Notes under the pieces: model-generated | What the model was told of the DNA's origin: nothing | The model's database searches: none | What the model saw: the letters and a program-made list of their open reading frames with translations, nothing else | Translations under genes and position numbers: made by a program | From: Acidimicrobiia bacterium | Lineage (GTDB): Bacteria > Actinomycetota > Acidimicrobiia > Acidimicrobiales > Aldehydirespiratoraceae | Length of the DNA stretch: 64,000 nt | Reading direction: 5' to 3' | Assembly: GCA_022819505.1 (NCBI GenBank) | Contig: JAJEHD010000018.1 | Location: 691,663-755,662 of the forward strand | Part shown: one piece after another, positions 8,688 through 17,402 of the stretch | Layout: each line of letters starts with the position of its first letter | How positions within the stretch are numbered: position 1 is the first letter of the stretch

Positions 8688-9929
8688 GTGAGCGCGGTCG
8701 GGTCCGGCGGAACCTCCGGCGGCAAGTCCACCACTGAGGTTGTCCTGGGACTGGACGCCGGCACCACCACGGCCAAGGTCCTTGCCGTGGACCGGGCGGG
8801 CCGGGTCCGGGTCACCGCCGAATCGGACAAGATCGCAACCCGCTCGACACCGGACGGCGCCAGCGAGCAGGATCCCGACGAGATCTGGCATGCGGTGGCA
8901 GCCGCGAGTCGATCCGCGGCAGGGGCTCTCGACCGCGGTGTCAGGGTGGTTGCGCTGGCCGTGGCCGCCCAGAGCGGCTCGGTGATCCCGGTGCCGTCCG
9001 GCGGCCGCGCCACCAGGGCCATCACCTGGATGGACACCCGATCCCGGGCTGTGGTGGAGAGTTGGCCCCCTGAGGTCGCCGAGCGGATCAGGGCTGTCAG
9101 CGGCTGGGCGCCCGCGCCGGGGGCCGGCCTGCCGACCATCGCCTGGCTGCAGGCGGCTGGTCCGGACCCGAGCGGGGAGGGGAGTCCGGGCCCCGTGGAC
9201 CGCTGGGCCTCGGTGGACGACTACCTCATGTCCCGCCTGACCGGGCGGTGGGCCACCAACCCGTCCAACGCGTCCGGGATGCAGCTCATGGATGTCGAAG
9301 CCCGCACCTGGAGCCCGGAGCTGTGCCGCGTGGCCGGCGTCGATCAGGGCGCGTTGTCGCCGATCCGGGAGTCCGGCACGGTCGCAGGAGCGCTGACGGG
9401 CGACGCCGCGGCTGCGCTGGGCCTGGAGGCTGGCACCCCGGTTGTGGTCGGCGGCCACGACCAGGCCTGCGCGGCCCTGGGGCTCGGTGTGGTCGACTCC
9501 GGCGACCTGTTCCTGTCGGCCGGTACCGCGTGGGTCCTGACCCTGGTCACCGGCCGCGCCGACGTCGCCGCCCTGCCTCCCGATCTGAACCTCAGCCCCC
9601 ACGTGGTGCCCGGGCGCTGGACCGCGTCGCAGAATCTCGGCGGTCTGGGGGCGATGCTGGCCGACACACCCCCGGCAAGGATGCGAACCGCGTTCAAGAC
9701 CTGTGCCCACAAAGTGCGCCGGGCCCTCGACGGGGCCGGCGAATACGCAGGCGGCGGCGAGTTGGTCATGGTGGGCGGCGGAACCCGGTTCGACGAACTC
9801 GTCGAGGTGATCGCGTCCAGCATCGACCGGACAGTGGCTCCGCGGCCCGATGCCAGTCTGGCGGCCGTCGGCGCGGTCCGGCTGGCCGGGGCGGCCCTAG
9901 GGTGGGCGGCCTTGGGAGACACACCGTGA
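8688..9929 (+). CDS. FGGY-family carbohydrate kinase
   Basis: The 413-residue kinase has the actin-like ATPase fold: [16 protein letters not shown] (phosphate-1) at the N-terminus, ITWMDTRS, the catalytic Asp in [21 protein letters not shown] (phosphate-2) and [13 protein letters not shown] (adenosine motif). It is shorter than the usual 480-520 residues, mostly by trimmed loops. It phosphorylates a sugar or polyol for the aldolase encoded 4 bases upstream. GTG 8688 is the start and the stop overlaps the next start as GTGA. Confidence 0.85.
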   Translation: MSAVGSGGTSGGKSTTEVVLGLDAGTTTAKVLAVDRAGRVRVTAESDKIATRSTPDGASEQDPDEIWHAVAAASRSAAGALDRGVRVVALAVAAQSGSVIPVPSGGRATRAITWMDTRSRAVVESWPPEVAERIRAVSGWAPAPGAGLPTIAWLQAAGPDPSGEGSPGPVDRWASVDDYLMSRLTGRWATNPSNASGMQLMDVEARTWSPELCRVAGVDQGALSPIRESGTVAGALTGDAAAALGLEAGTPVVVGGHDQACAALGLGVVDSGDLFLSAGTAWVLTLVTGRADVAALPPDLNLSPHVVPGRWTASQNLGGLGAMLADTPPARMRTAFKTCAHKVRRALDGAGEYAGGGELVMVGGGTRFDELVEVIASSIDRTVAPRPDASLAAVGAVRLAGAALGWAALGDTP

Positions 9930-10933
9930 CCCGACCAGTCGTCGCCATCACTATCGGGCGGTCCCATTATCGGCGGATGTTCAGCGCCGCGGCCCTAGAT
10001 GACCTCGCGGCCGCGGCCGAGATCGTGCACCATGAGGGCGACGAACCGGCGGCCAAGCAGGACCTGCTGACCGTGCTGGCCGGAGCCGATGCCTGCATCA
10101 CCGGCTGGGGAGTGGCCCAGCTCGACGCCGACGTGGTGGCTGCTGCGCCCCGGCTGGGGCATATGGCCCACATGGGCGGCAGCGTCAAGCGCTTCGTGTC
10201 CGACGCAGTGTGGGCCCGCGGCATCAGGGTCACCAGCGCAGCTATCACGCTGGCCCGGGACGTGGCCGAGACCACCCTCGGGTTGATGATCGTGGGCCGC
10301 AAACGGATCTGGCCCCTCGGACACCACGTGCGCGACGGCGGCTGGCGGGACAGTTCAGCCTGGGACCGATGGGACGCCCGGGAGCTTCACCGCTCGACGG
10401 TGGGCCTGGTCGGTGCGGGCAATGTCGGCCGCCACGTGATCGAGCTGCTCGCTCCGTTCTCGGTGACCATCCTGGTCGCCGATCCGTACCTCAGCGATGA
10501 CGACGCGGAGTCGCTCGGTGTGGAGAGGGTCGGGCTCGCCGAGCTGATGGAACGCAGCGATGTGGTGTCGATCCACGCCCCGGACACCGCCCAGACCCGG
10601 TACATGGTCGGCGCCGAGGAGTTGAGCCGTCTCGGTGACGGCGCCGTGCTGATCAACACTGCCCGGGGCAGCATCATCGACGAGGCGGCTCTCGTCGACG
10701 AGCTGTCCACGGGACGGATCTTCGCCTTCCTCGACGTGACCGACCCCGAGCCGCCCGCGCCGGACAGCCCGCTGCGCCGCCTCGAGAACGTGGTGGTCAC
10801 CCCCCACATCGCCGGTTGCATCGACAACTGCCACCGGATGGGGGAGCTGGCCGTCGAAGAGGTGTGCCGCTTCCTGGCCGGCGAGCTGGCCGTCAACGAG
10901 ATCCGGCCCGACATGCTCGACCGGATCGCCTGA
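9926..10933 (+). CDS. D-isomer-specific 2-hydroxyacid dehydrogenase
   Basis: The 335-residue enzyme has the D-2-hydroxyacid dehydrogenase layout: a substrate domain, the NAD-binding VGLVGAGNVGRHVIELL, and the catalytic set Arg in INTARGSIIDE, Glu in DVTDPEPPAPDSPL and His in VVTPHIAGC. It interconverts a 2-hydroxyacid and a 2-oxoacid with NAD(H). GTG 9926 overlaps the kinase stop by 4 bases, so it is probably translationally coupled and part of the same sugar or sugar-acid pathway. A longer frame upstream lies inside the kinase and is not used. Confidence 0.87.
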   Translation: MTRPVVAITIGRSHYRRMFSAAALDDLAAAAEIVHHEGDEPAAKQDLLTVLAGADACITGWGVAQLDADVVAAAPRLGHMAHMGGSVKRFVSDAVWARGIRVTSAAITLARDVAETTLGLMIVGRKRIWPLGHHVRDGGWRDSSAWDRWDARELHRSTVGLVGAGNVGRHVIELLAPFSVTILVADPYLSDDDAESLGVERVGLAELMERSDVVSIHAPDTAQTRYMVGAEELSRLGDGAVLINTARGSIIDEAALVDELSTGRIFAFLDVTDPEPPAPDSPLRRLENVVVTPHIAGCIDNCHRMGELAVEEVCRFLAGELAVNEIRPDMLDRIA

Positions 10934-10963
10934 GAGGCCTCCGGCCCGACGGGTCCCTGCCTG

Positions 10964-11743
10964 TCAGCTGAGGACGAGGCCGCCGTCGACCTCGATGGCC
11001 TGGCCGGTGAGGTAGCGGGCGTCGTCGCTGGCCAGGAAGGCGACGACCCCGGCGATCTCCTCCGGTCGGGCCAGTCGCTTGAGTGCGGTGTCGTTGGCCC
11101 GCATCTCGAGCCACTCCGCCGCGGTCATGCCGAGGGTGGCGCCCACCTCGCCGGCCACCTTGCGCACCATGTCGGTCAAGGTGTTGCCCGCGCACACCGC
11201 GTTGACGGTGATGCCGTGGGGACCCAGTTCCATGGCAGCCGAGCGGGTGATGCCCACCACGCCGCTCTTGGTTCCCGAGTACTCCGCCGAGTAGGGCCAG
11301 CTCGTCTTGGCCGCCATGGACGCGATGTTGATGATCGAGCCCCGGCCCTGAGTTGTCATCACTGGCGCGGCCAGGCTGTTGGAGACGAGGACCCCGGTCA
11401 GGTTGACGGCCACGATGTCCTCCCACCGGTCGAGAGGGATCTCGGCCAGGGGTCCGCCGACGTAGATCCCGGCGCAGGCGACCAGCACGTCGATGCGGCC
11501 CCACGCCCCCTTGACGAACTCGAACGCGCCGTGCTGGTCGGCCCGCGAGCGCACGTCGCAGGGCAGCGCCAGCGTCTCGACCCCCTCGGCCCGCGCCGCT
11601 GCGGCGGTGGCCTCGTTACCGGCGTCGTTGATGTCGAGACAGGCGATCCAGGCCCCTTCGGCGGCGAACCGCCGCGCCGTGGCCGCCCCGATCCCGGTGG
11701 CCGATCCGGTGATCACCACCACCTGGTTCTCGAACCGTCTCAT
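10964..11743 (-). CDS. Short-chain dehydrogenase/reductase
   Basis: A 259-residue classical SDR with TGSATGIG, CLDINDA (Asp for NAD), ACAGIYVGG, the catalytic Ser in NIASMAA, YSGTK and the C-terminal YLTGQAIEVDGGL. All key residues are present. It converges on the hydroxyacid dehydrogenase with a 30-base gap and is followed on its own strand by no other gene. Being next to the sugar operon it may oxidise the same polyol or sugar, but that is a guess. Confidence 0.85.
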   Translation of the reverse strand: MRRFENQVVVITGSATGIGAATARRFAAEGAWIACLDINDAGNEATAAAARAEGVETLALPCDVRSRADQHGAFEFVKGAWGRIDVLVACAGIYVGGPLAEIPLDRWEDIVAVNLTGVLVSNSLAAPVMTTQGRGSIINIASMAAKTSWPYSAEYSGTKSGVVGITRSAAMELGPHGITVNAVCAGNTLTDMVRKVAGEVGATLGMTAAEWLEMRANDTALKRLARPEEIAGVVAFLASDDARYLTGQAIEVDGGLVLS

Positions 11744-11792
11744 CGGGCGACCCTACCAACGCGGCCACCGAGCGCTGGCCGTCGGGCGCCGG

Positions 11793-12557
11793 TCATGCGA
11801 CCGCCAGCGCGGCCAGGACCGCTCCGGCCAGCTCGGGCCGGCAGATCACCAAGTCGGGCAGGTAGGGGTCGGGCTGGTTGTAGCGCAGGTCGCTGCCGTC
11901 GAGCCGGCTCACCGCGTATCCGGCCGCGGCGGCCACCGCCGCCGGCGCGCAGGAGTCCCACTCGTACTGGCCGCCGGCATGGACATAGAGGTCGGATTCG
12001 CCCCGGACGACGGCCATCGCCTTGGCCCCGGCAGAGCCCAGAGGCGTCACCTCCGCGCCGAGCGCGGCGGCCACAACGTCGGCCTGCTCAGGCGGGCGCG
12101 AACGCGACACCACCAGCCGGGGTGGTCCGGGCCGGGCTTCCGGAAGCCGGGGCGGATCAGCCGTCGAGAGGGTGAGCCCCAGCGCCGGCAGGGCCACCGC
12201 GCCGGCCACCGGACGCTCGGCGACGACCAGCGCCACATGCACAGCCCAGTCGGTGCGACCCGGCTCGGAGTACTCCCGGGTGCCGTCGAGCGGGTCAACG
12301 ATCCATACCCGCTCGGCGTCGAGCCGGGAGGTGTCGTCGGCGCCCTCCTCCGACAGCAGTGCGTCGGCCGGCCGGGCCGCGGTCAGCTCACGCGCCAGCA
12401 GGTCATGAGCCTGGCGGTCGCCCTCGGCCCGCAGCACAGCCGCTGGCGCGCCCTCGCCGATCAGCCTGGCGCGCAGCTCCATCAGCAGCTCCCCCGCCCG
12501 GTGGGCGAGGTCTGCTGCGAGCCGATGATCGTCGGCCCGCCGTCCCTGTGCGCTCAC
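11793..12557 (-). CDS. cysQ: CysQ-like 3'(2'),5'-bisphosphate nucleotidase / inositol-monophosphatase family
   Basis: The 254-residue protein has the lithium-sensitive phosphatase signature: LLSEEGADDTSRL (metal Glu), VWIVDPLDGTREY (metal Asp-x-Leu-Asp) and YEWDSCAPAAVAAAAG near the C-terminus. The WDSCAP form is typical of actinobacterial CysQ, which removes the phosphate from PAP or PAPS in sulfate assimilation; inositol or fructose bisphosphate activity is an alternative. The start is GTG 12557. The 97 bases between it and kgd hold no clear feature. Confidence 0.82.
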   Translation of the reverse strand: MSAQGRRADDHRLAADLAHRAGELLMELRARLIGEGAPAAVLRAEGDRQAHDLLARELTAARPADALLSEEGADDTSRLDAERVWIVDPLDGTREYSEPGRTDWAVHVALVVAERPVAGAVALPALGLTLSTADPPRLPEARPGPPRLVVSRSRPPEQADVVAAALGAEVTPLGSAGAKAMAVVRGESDLYVHAGGQYEWDSCAPAAVAAAAGYAVSRLDGSDLRYNQPDPYLPDLVICRPELAGAVLAALAVA

Positions 12558-12654
12558 GGGCTACTCAGGCCTGTTGGAGCGAAGTCAGTAGAGAAACCCG
12601 TCATATGGGAGGAGGACTCACCCAGATATCGGGCGTTGGATCCGGGCACCGGGC

Positions 12655-15600
12655 TCAGGCCAGCACCGCGGCTTCGAGAAGGTCCTGCTGCTCCTGCGCG
12701 TGGACGGTGGGGCTGCCGCCGGCGGGGCTGCCCGACTCGGGACGGCTGACCCGGCGGATCCGGTAGTCGTCCTCGTGGGCCTCGTACAGACGTCCCTTGA
12801 TCCCGTTCCACGCGCCCATGTTCTCGGGTTCCTCCTGCAGCCAGACGATCTCGGTGGCGTTGGGGTACCGGCGCAGCTCGTAGTCCACCGCCCCGTACGG
12901 CCACGGGAATAGCTGCTCCACCCGGCACACCGCGAGGGGGGCGTTGCGCTCGTCGCGCAGCTCCATGGCTGCGTAGCCCACCTTGCCGCTGCAGAACACG
13001 ACTCTGGTGACCGCCTCCGTATCGAGGCTGCCCGCCTCGGCTGCGGGGTCGCCCAGTACCTCCTCGAAGGTTCCCGACGAAAGGTCGGCGACCTTGGTGC
13101 GGGCGGCTTTGGACCGCAGCAGCGACTTGGGCGTGAACACGATCATGGGCTTGCGGACGAGGTGGATCATCTGGCGGCGCAGCAGATGGAAGTACTGCCC
13201 CGCGGTGGTGGGCTGGCACACGTGCATGTTGTCCTCGGCGGCCAGTGTCAGGAACCGCTCGATACGCGCCGACGAATGCTCGGGGCCCTGGCCTTCCATG
13301 CCGTGGGGCAGCAGGAGCACTATCCCGCAGTGCTGGCCCCACTTGTCCTCGGCCGCGACCAGGAACTGGTCGATGATGATCTGGGCACCGTTGGCGAAGT
13401 CGCCGAACTGGGCCTCCCACATGACCAGGGCCTCGGGCTTGGCCACCGCGTAGCCGTACTCGAAGCCCAGCGCGGCGTACTCCGACAGCAGGGAGTCGTA
13501 GATCCACAGGTCGGCGTCGTGCGCGCACAGCGCGGCCAGCGGCACGTACTCCTCTCCGGTCAGGTAGTCCACCAGTGTCGAGTGCCGGTGCGAAAAGGTC
13601 CCCCGGCGGCTGTCCTGGCCGCTGAGCCGGACGGGGGTGTTCTCCATCAGCAGCGATCCGAAGGCCATCGCCTCGCCCAGGCCCCAGTCGAAGTCGCCGG
13701 CGCGGAACATCTTGTTGCGCTGCTCGAACTGCCTGGCCAGCTTGGGGTGGATGGTGAAGCCCTCCGGCACCGTGTTCAGCGCCTGGTAGATGCGCTCCAC
13801 CGTCACGGAGTCGATGGAGGTGCGAACGTGGGGAAGGACGCCCATCGGCTCCGGCGGGCGCCGGGCCCGGACGTTGTGGCCACCAGCAGCGTCGCGGGTC
13901 TCGTCGAGAGCGGCCTGGAGCTGCTCGCGGAACTCGGCCAGAGAGGCGTCGGCCTCCTCCGCGGTGATGTCGCCGCGCTTCAGCAGCGACTCCCGGTACT
14001 GGGTGCGGACAGTGGGTTTAGCATCGATGCGGCGGTACATGTCCGGCAGCGTGTAGCTGGGGTCGTCGCCCTCGTTGTGCCCGTGGCGCCGGTAGCAGAT
14101 CATGTCGATCACGGCGTCCTTGTTGAACCGCTGCCGATATGCGAAGGCCAGGCGGGCGGCCCGAACGCAGGCCTCGGGATCGTCGCCGTTCACATGGAAG
14201 ATCGGCGCGCCCACCATCTTGGCCACGTCGGTGGAGTACTGGGTGGAGCGGGCCGCGTCCGGGGTGGTGGTGAACCCGAGTTGGTTGTCGATGACCAGAT
14301 GGATCGTGCCGCCTACCCGGTACCCCCTGATGAGGCTCAGGTTGAACGTCTCGGCCACCACGCCCTGGCCCGCGAAGGCGGCGTCGCCGTGGATCAGCAA
14401 CGGCATCACCGGGTAGGGGCCGTAGGAGCTGTCGGGCGGGATGTTGTCCATCCGGGCCCGGGCCATGCCCACGACCACCGGATCGACCGCCTCGAGGTGG
14501 GAGGGGTTGGCAGCCATCTCGACCAGCAGGTGCTTGCCCGACGGGCTCTCGTAGGCGCCGATCTGGCCTAGGTGATACTTGACGTCGCCGCTGCCCTGGA
14601 TCTGGTCCTCGGTGATGGCCCCCTCGAACTCCTTGAACAGCTCGTGGTAGCTCTTGCCCACCAGGTTGACGAGCACGTTCAGCCGGCCCCGGTGGGCCAT
14701 GCCCATCACCACCTCGGCCAGGGGTTCGTCGGCCGCGCAGGTCAGCACCGCGTCCAGCAGCGGGATGGTTGACTCGGCCCCCTCCAGTCCGAAGCGCTTC
14801 TGGCCCACGTACTTGGTCCCGAGGAAGCTGCTGACGGCCTCGGCCGCGTTGAGCTGGCTGAGGATGTGACGCTGGTCCTCACCGGAGAGGGTGGTGTCGG
14901 CGCCCTCGATCTGCTCCTGGATCCACCGCTTCTCCTCGGGCTCCTGGATGTGCATGTACTCCACGCCGACGGTTCGGCAGTAGGCGTCACGCAGCACGCC
15001 CAGCAGGTCGCCGAGCTTCATGCGGCGGGTCCCGCCCACGGTGGCGTATATCCCGGTCTCGCTGCCGGTCAGGAATTCCCGGTCCAGGTCCCAGATGGTC
15101 AGCCCGTAGGTGGCCGGGTCGAGCTCGGCGTGCATCTGGGGAGCCTCGTCCCGCAGCGGGTTGAGGTCAGCGATCAGATGGCCCCGCACCCGGTACTGGT
15201 TGATGAGCTGGTTGACCTTGGCCTGCTTCTCGAGCATGGCCGCCTCGCGGTCCACCGGGTTGAAATCGCGCCGCCATTGAACCGCCGAGTAGGGGATGTG
15301 CAGCGCCCGGAACGCGCTGTCGTAGAAGTCGTCGGTGCCCAGCAGCAGGTCGTGGACCCTCTGCAGGAACAGTCCCGACTCCGCGCCCTGGATCACGCGG
15401 TGGTCGTAGGTGCTGCTGATCGTCACCAGCTTGCTCACGCCGAGATCGGCCAGCAGGGACGGGTCGGCGGCTTCGTACTCGGTGGGGAAGGCCAGCGCTC
15501 CGACCCCGACGATGGTCCCCTGCCCGGTCATCAACCGGGGCACGGACTGTTGCGTACCGATCGTGCCCGGGTTGGTGATGGTGACGGTCACGCCCCGCAT

Positions 15601-16401
15601 GTCGTCCGCGGTCAAACGGTTCTCGCGGATCTTGGCGATCTGCTCGTCGTAACGGTCCACGAACTCGGCGAAGTCAAGAGTGTCGGCGTCGCGGATGCAC
15701 GGCACCATCAACGAGCGGGTGCCGTCGTCGCGGGCAATGTCGACCGCGATCCCGAGGCCGATGTGATCGGGTCGCACGATCCTCGGCTTGCCCGCGGCGT
15801 CGGTGACGTAGATGTTGTTCATCGCCGGAACCGTGTCGGTGATGGCTCGCACCACGGCGTAGCCGATGAGGTGCGTGAACGAGATCTTGCGAACCATCTT
15901 CCGGCCGAGGTGGCCGTTGATGATCTTGCGGTTGACCTCGAGGAGCTTGGCCGGCACCTCGCGGAAGCTGGTGGCCGTGGGAACGGCCAGGCTGGCCTCC
16001 ATGTTGGAGACGATCCGGGCCCCGACCCCCTTGATCGGCTCGCCGATGGGAGCATCGTCGCCGTCGGGCTGCGCCTTCGGTGAGCGCGGCCGCCGCTGCC
16101 GGCCGGCATCAGGCGGAGCCGCCTCCGCCGCGGGGGGCCCGGGCGGGGCCGCGCTTGCAGCCGGTGCGCTGGGCGCGGTCACGTCGGTGGCGGTGGTGTC
16201 GATGGTGGTACGGGACGTGGTGGCCGAGGCCGGAAAACCGGCCTTGCCGGTGGGCGAGTCCGGCGTCTCGCCCTCGAACAGGGCGCGCCAGGCCTCGTCC
16301 ACCGAAGCAGGGTCGGCCGCCCAGAGGTCGCGCATCTCGTCGACGACCCAGGCGTTGGCGCCCAGATCGTCGCTCGGCTCGGCGCGGATCGAGTCGGTCA
16401 T
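12655..16401 (-). CDS. kgd: Multifunctional 2-oxoglutarate decarboxylase/dehydrogenase (E2-E1 fusion)
   Basis: The 1248-residue protein matches actinobacterial Kgd (about 1230). Residues 1-45 carry the E1o-type N-terminal helix (VVDEMRDLWAADPASVDEAW), then an Ala/Pro/Thr-rich linker, an E2 succinyltransferase domain without a lipoyl domain (about 110-350, catalytic STYDHRVIQGAESG) and the ThDP-dependent E1 domain (VVMGMAHRGRLNVL, HGDAAFAGQGVVAET). It makes succinate semialdehyde, 2-hydroxy-3-oxoadipate or, with E3, succinyl-CoA. ATG 16401 gives the family N-terminus; the frame stays open upstream through a copy of the 49-bp repeat. FHA-protein control (GarA in mycobacteria) is known for the family. 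Confidence 0.95.
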   Translation of the reverse strand: MTDSIRAEPSDDLGANAWVVDEMRDLWAADPASVDEAWRALFEGETPDSPTGKAGFPASATTSRTTIDTTATDVTAPSAPAASAAPPGPPAAEAAPPDAGRQRRPRSPKAQPDGDDAPIGEPIKGVGARIVSNMEASLAVPTATSFREVPAKLLEVNRKIINGHLGRKMVRKISFTHLIGYAVVRAITDTVPAMNNIYVTDAAGKPRIVRPDHIGLGIAVDIARDDGTRSLMVPCIRDADTLDFAEFVDRYDEQIAKIRENRLTADDMRGVTVTITNPGTIGTQQSVPRLMTGQGTIVGVGALAFPTEYEAADPSLLADLGVSKLVTISSTYDHRVIQGAESGLFLQRVHDLLLGTDDFYDSAFRALHIPYSAVQWRRDFNPVDREAAMLEKQAKVNQLINQYRVRGHLIADLNPLRDEAPQMHAELDPATYGLTIWDLDREFLTGSETGIYATVGGTRRMKLGDLLGVLRDAYCRTVGVEYMHIQEPEEKRWIQEQIEGADTTLSGEDQRHILSQLNAAEAVSSFLGTKYVGQKRFGLEGAESTIPLLDAVLTCAADEPLAEVVMGMAHRGRLNVLVNLVGKSYHELFKEFEGAITEDQIQGSGDVKYHLGQIGAYESPSGKHLLVEMAANPSHLEAVDPVVVGMARARMDNIPPDSSYGPYPVMPLLIHGDAAFAGQGVVAETFNLSLIRGYRVGGTIHLVIDNQLGFTTTPDAARSTQYSTDVAKMVGAPIFHVNGDDPEACVRAARLAFAYRQRFNKDAVIDMICYRRHGHNEGDDPSYTLPDMYRRIDAKPTVRTQYRESLLKRGDITAEEADASLAEFREQLQAALDETRDAAGGHNVRARRPPEPMGVLPHVRTSIDSVTVERIYQALNTVPEGFTIHPKLARQFEQRNKMFRAGDFDWGLGEAMAFGSLLMENTPVRLSGQDSRRGTFSHRHSTLVDYLTGEEYVPLAALCAHDADLWIYDSLLSEYAALGFEYGYAVAKPEALVMWEAQFGDFANGAQIIIDQFLVAAEDKWGQHCGIVLLLPHGMEGQGPEHSSARIERFLTLAAEDNMHVCQPTTAGQYFHLLRRQMIHLVRKPMIVFTPKSLLRSKAARTKVADLSSGTFEEVLGDPAAEAGSLDTEAVTRVVFCSGKVGYAAMELRDERNAPLAVCRVEQLFPWPYGAVDYELRRYPNATEIVWLQEEPENMGAWNGIKGRLYEAHEDDYRIRRVSRPESGSPAGGSPTVHAQEQQDLLEAAVLA

Positions 16402-16468
16402 GGCAGCAATCCTAGTTGTCGGTAGCGAGCAGACATAGGGCCAGTACCTCGCGATGCAACGTTGTATT

Positions 16469-16517
16469 TCCCGCTCTTGTTCGCTGCGCTCACGGGCCGC
16501 TCGGGCCACGGCCTCGC
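16469..16517 (-). repeat. 49-bp dispersed intergenic repeat, copy A
   Basis: This copy reads on the minus strand and is identical over 49 bases to copies at 31837-31885 and 35283-35331. It lies between the divergent kgd and exonuclease III genes. A GAGGCCGAGC box (16520-16529) sits 2 bases before the core; the same box lies 29 and 40 bases before the other cores. The unit starts GCGAGGCCGTGGCCC and ends GAACAAGAGCGGGA. It is GC-rich with short self-complementary GGCCG/CGGCC parts. Confidence 0.9.
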
Positions 16518-16551
16518 AAGCTCGGCCTCTGGGCCGGTATAGGGTCGCCGT

Positions 16552-17355
16552 GTGCGGGTCGTCACCTGGAACGTGAACTCCCTCAAGGCGCGGCTGGACC
16601 GGGTGCAGCGCTGGATCGAGGCCTTCTCGCCCGACGTGATGTGCCTGCAGGAGACCAAGCTGGCCGACGACGCCTTCCCGACGCTGGCCTTCCAATCGCT
16701 CGGCTACGACTGCTTCCACAACGGCGAGGGCCGCTGGAACGGCGTGGCCGTGCTGAGCAGGGTGGGCCTCACCGATCCGGTGGCCGGGTTCGGCTACGGC
16801 ATCGACCCCGACCCCGACGCCCGGCTGGCATGGGCCACCTGCGGGGGTGTGCGGGTGGCGTCGTGCTACGTGCCCAACGGTCGGGCATTGGACCACGACC
16901 ACTACCAGTACAAACTCGACTGGCTCCGGCGTCTGCGGGCCTCGCTGGAGGTCCAGGCCGATCCCGGCACTCCGGCGCTGGTGTGCGGCGACTTCAACAT
17001 CGCCCCCGAGGACCGGGACGTGTACGACCCTGCCGCCTTCACCGGCACCACCCACACCAGCGCGGCCGAGAGGGAGCGCCTCGCCGGCCTGATCGAATGG
17101 GGACTGGTCGACCTGTTCCGTGAGCACCACCCCGATGAGGGGCTGTTCACGTGGTGGGACTACCGGGGCGGCGACTTCCACAAGCGCAAGGGCATGCGCA
17201 TCGACCTCGCGCTGGGGACCCGTGCCGTGGCCGCGGCGTCCCGCTTCGCCCTGATCGACCGCAACGAGCGCAAGGGCCCCAAGGACGACCCGCCCAGCGA
17301 CCACGCCCCCCTGCTCGTCGATCTCGACCTCAACGGGGAGACCCGACCGTGCTGA
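16552..17355 (+). CDS. xthA: Exodeoxyribonuclease III (AP endonuclease)
   Basis: The 267-residue enzyme has the exonuclease III order of motifs: VVTWNVNSLKARL, MCLQETKL (metal Glu), the Tyr of SCYVPNGR, LVCGDFNIAPEDRDVYD (Asp/Asn pair), and PPSDHAPLLVDL (catalytic Asp-His) near the C-terminus. It removes 3' blocks and cuts at abasic sites in base-excision repair. GTG 16552 is the only start that keeps the first strand. It is divergent from kgd with the 49-bp repeat between them. Confidence 0.93.
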   Translation: MRVVTWNVNSLKARLDRVQRWIEAFSPDVMCLQETKLADDAFPTLAFQSLGYDCFHNGEGRWNGVAVLSRVGLTDPVAGFGYGIDPDPDARLAWATCGGVRVASCYVPNGRALDHDHYQYKLDWLRRLRASLEVQADPGTPALVCGDFNIAPEDRDVYDPAAFTGTTHTSAAERERLAGLIEWGLVDLFREHHPDEGLFTWWDYRGGDFHKRKGMRIDLALGTRAVAAASRFALIDRNERKGPKDDPPSDHAPLLVDLDLNGETRPC

Positions 17356-17402
17356 CGCCGCTGGACGGCTCGCGGGCGGGACACGGGGCCGATCCGTGCT
17401 GA
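17349..17402 (+). other. Duplicated start region: short upstream frame overlapping the antiporter start
   Basis: The 21 bases at 17347-17367 and 17394-17414 are identical except for one base. The second copy holds the real GTG start of the antiporter. The first copy gives a GTG at 17349 that opens a 17-codon frame ending at TGA 17400-17402, which overlaps the real start. It may be a leader frame or just the scar of a 47-bp duplication. Confidence 0.5.

Noticed and set aside
12551..12590. Fourth, degenerate copy of the 49-bp repeat before cysQ
   Set aside because: Only GCCCGTGAGCGCA and a few scattered bases match; the rest does not align, so chance is likely.
12554..12604. Short leader frame (16 residues) overlapping the cysQ GTG on the minus strand
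   Set aside because: No Shine-Dalgarno precedes its ATG; the AGGAGG nearby is on the plus strand.
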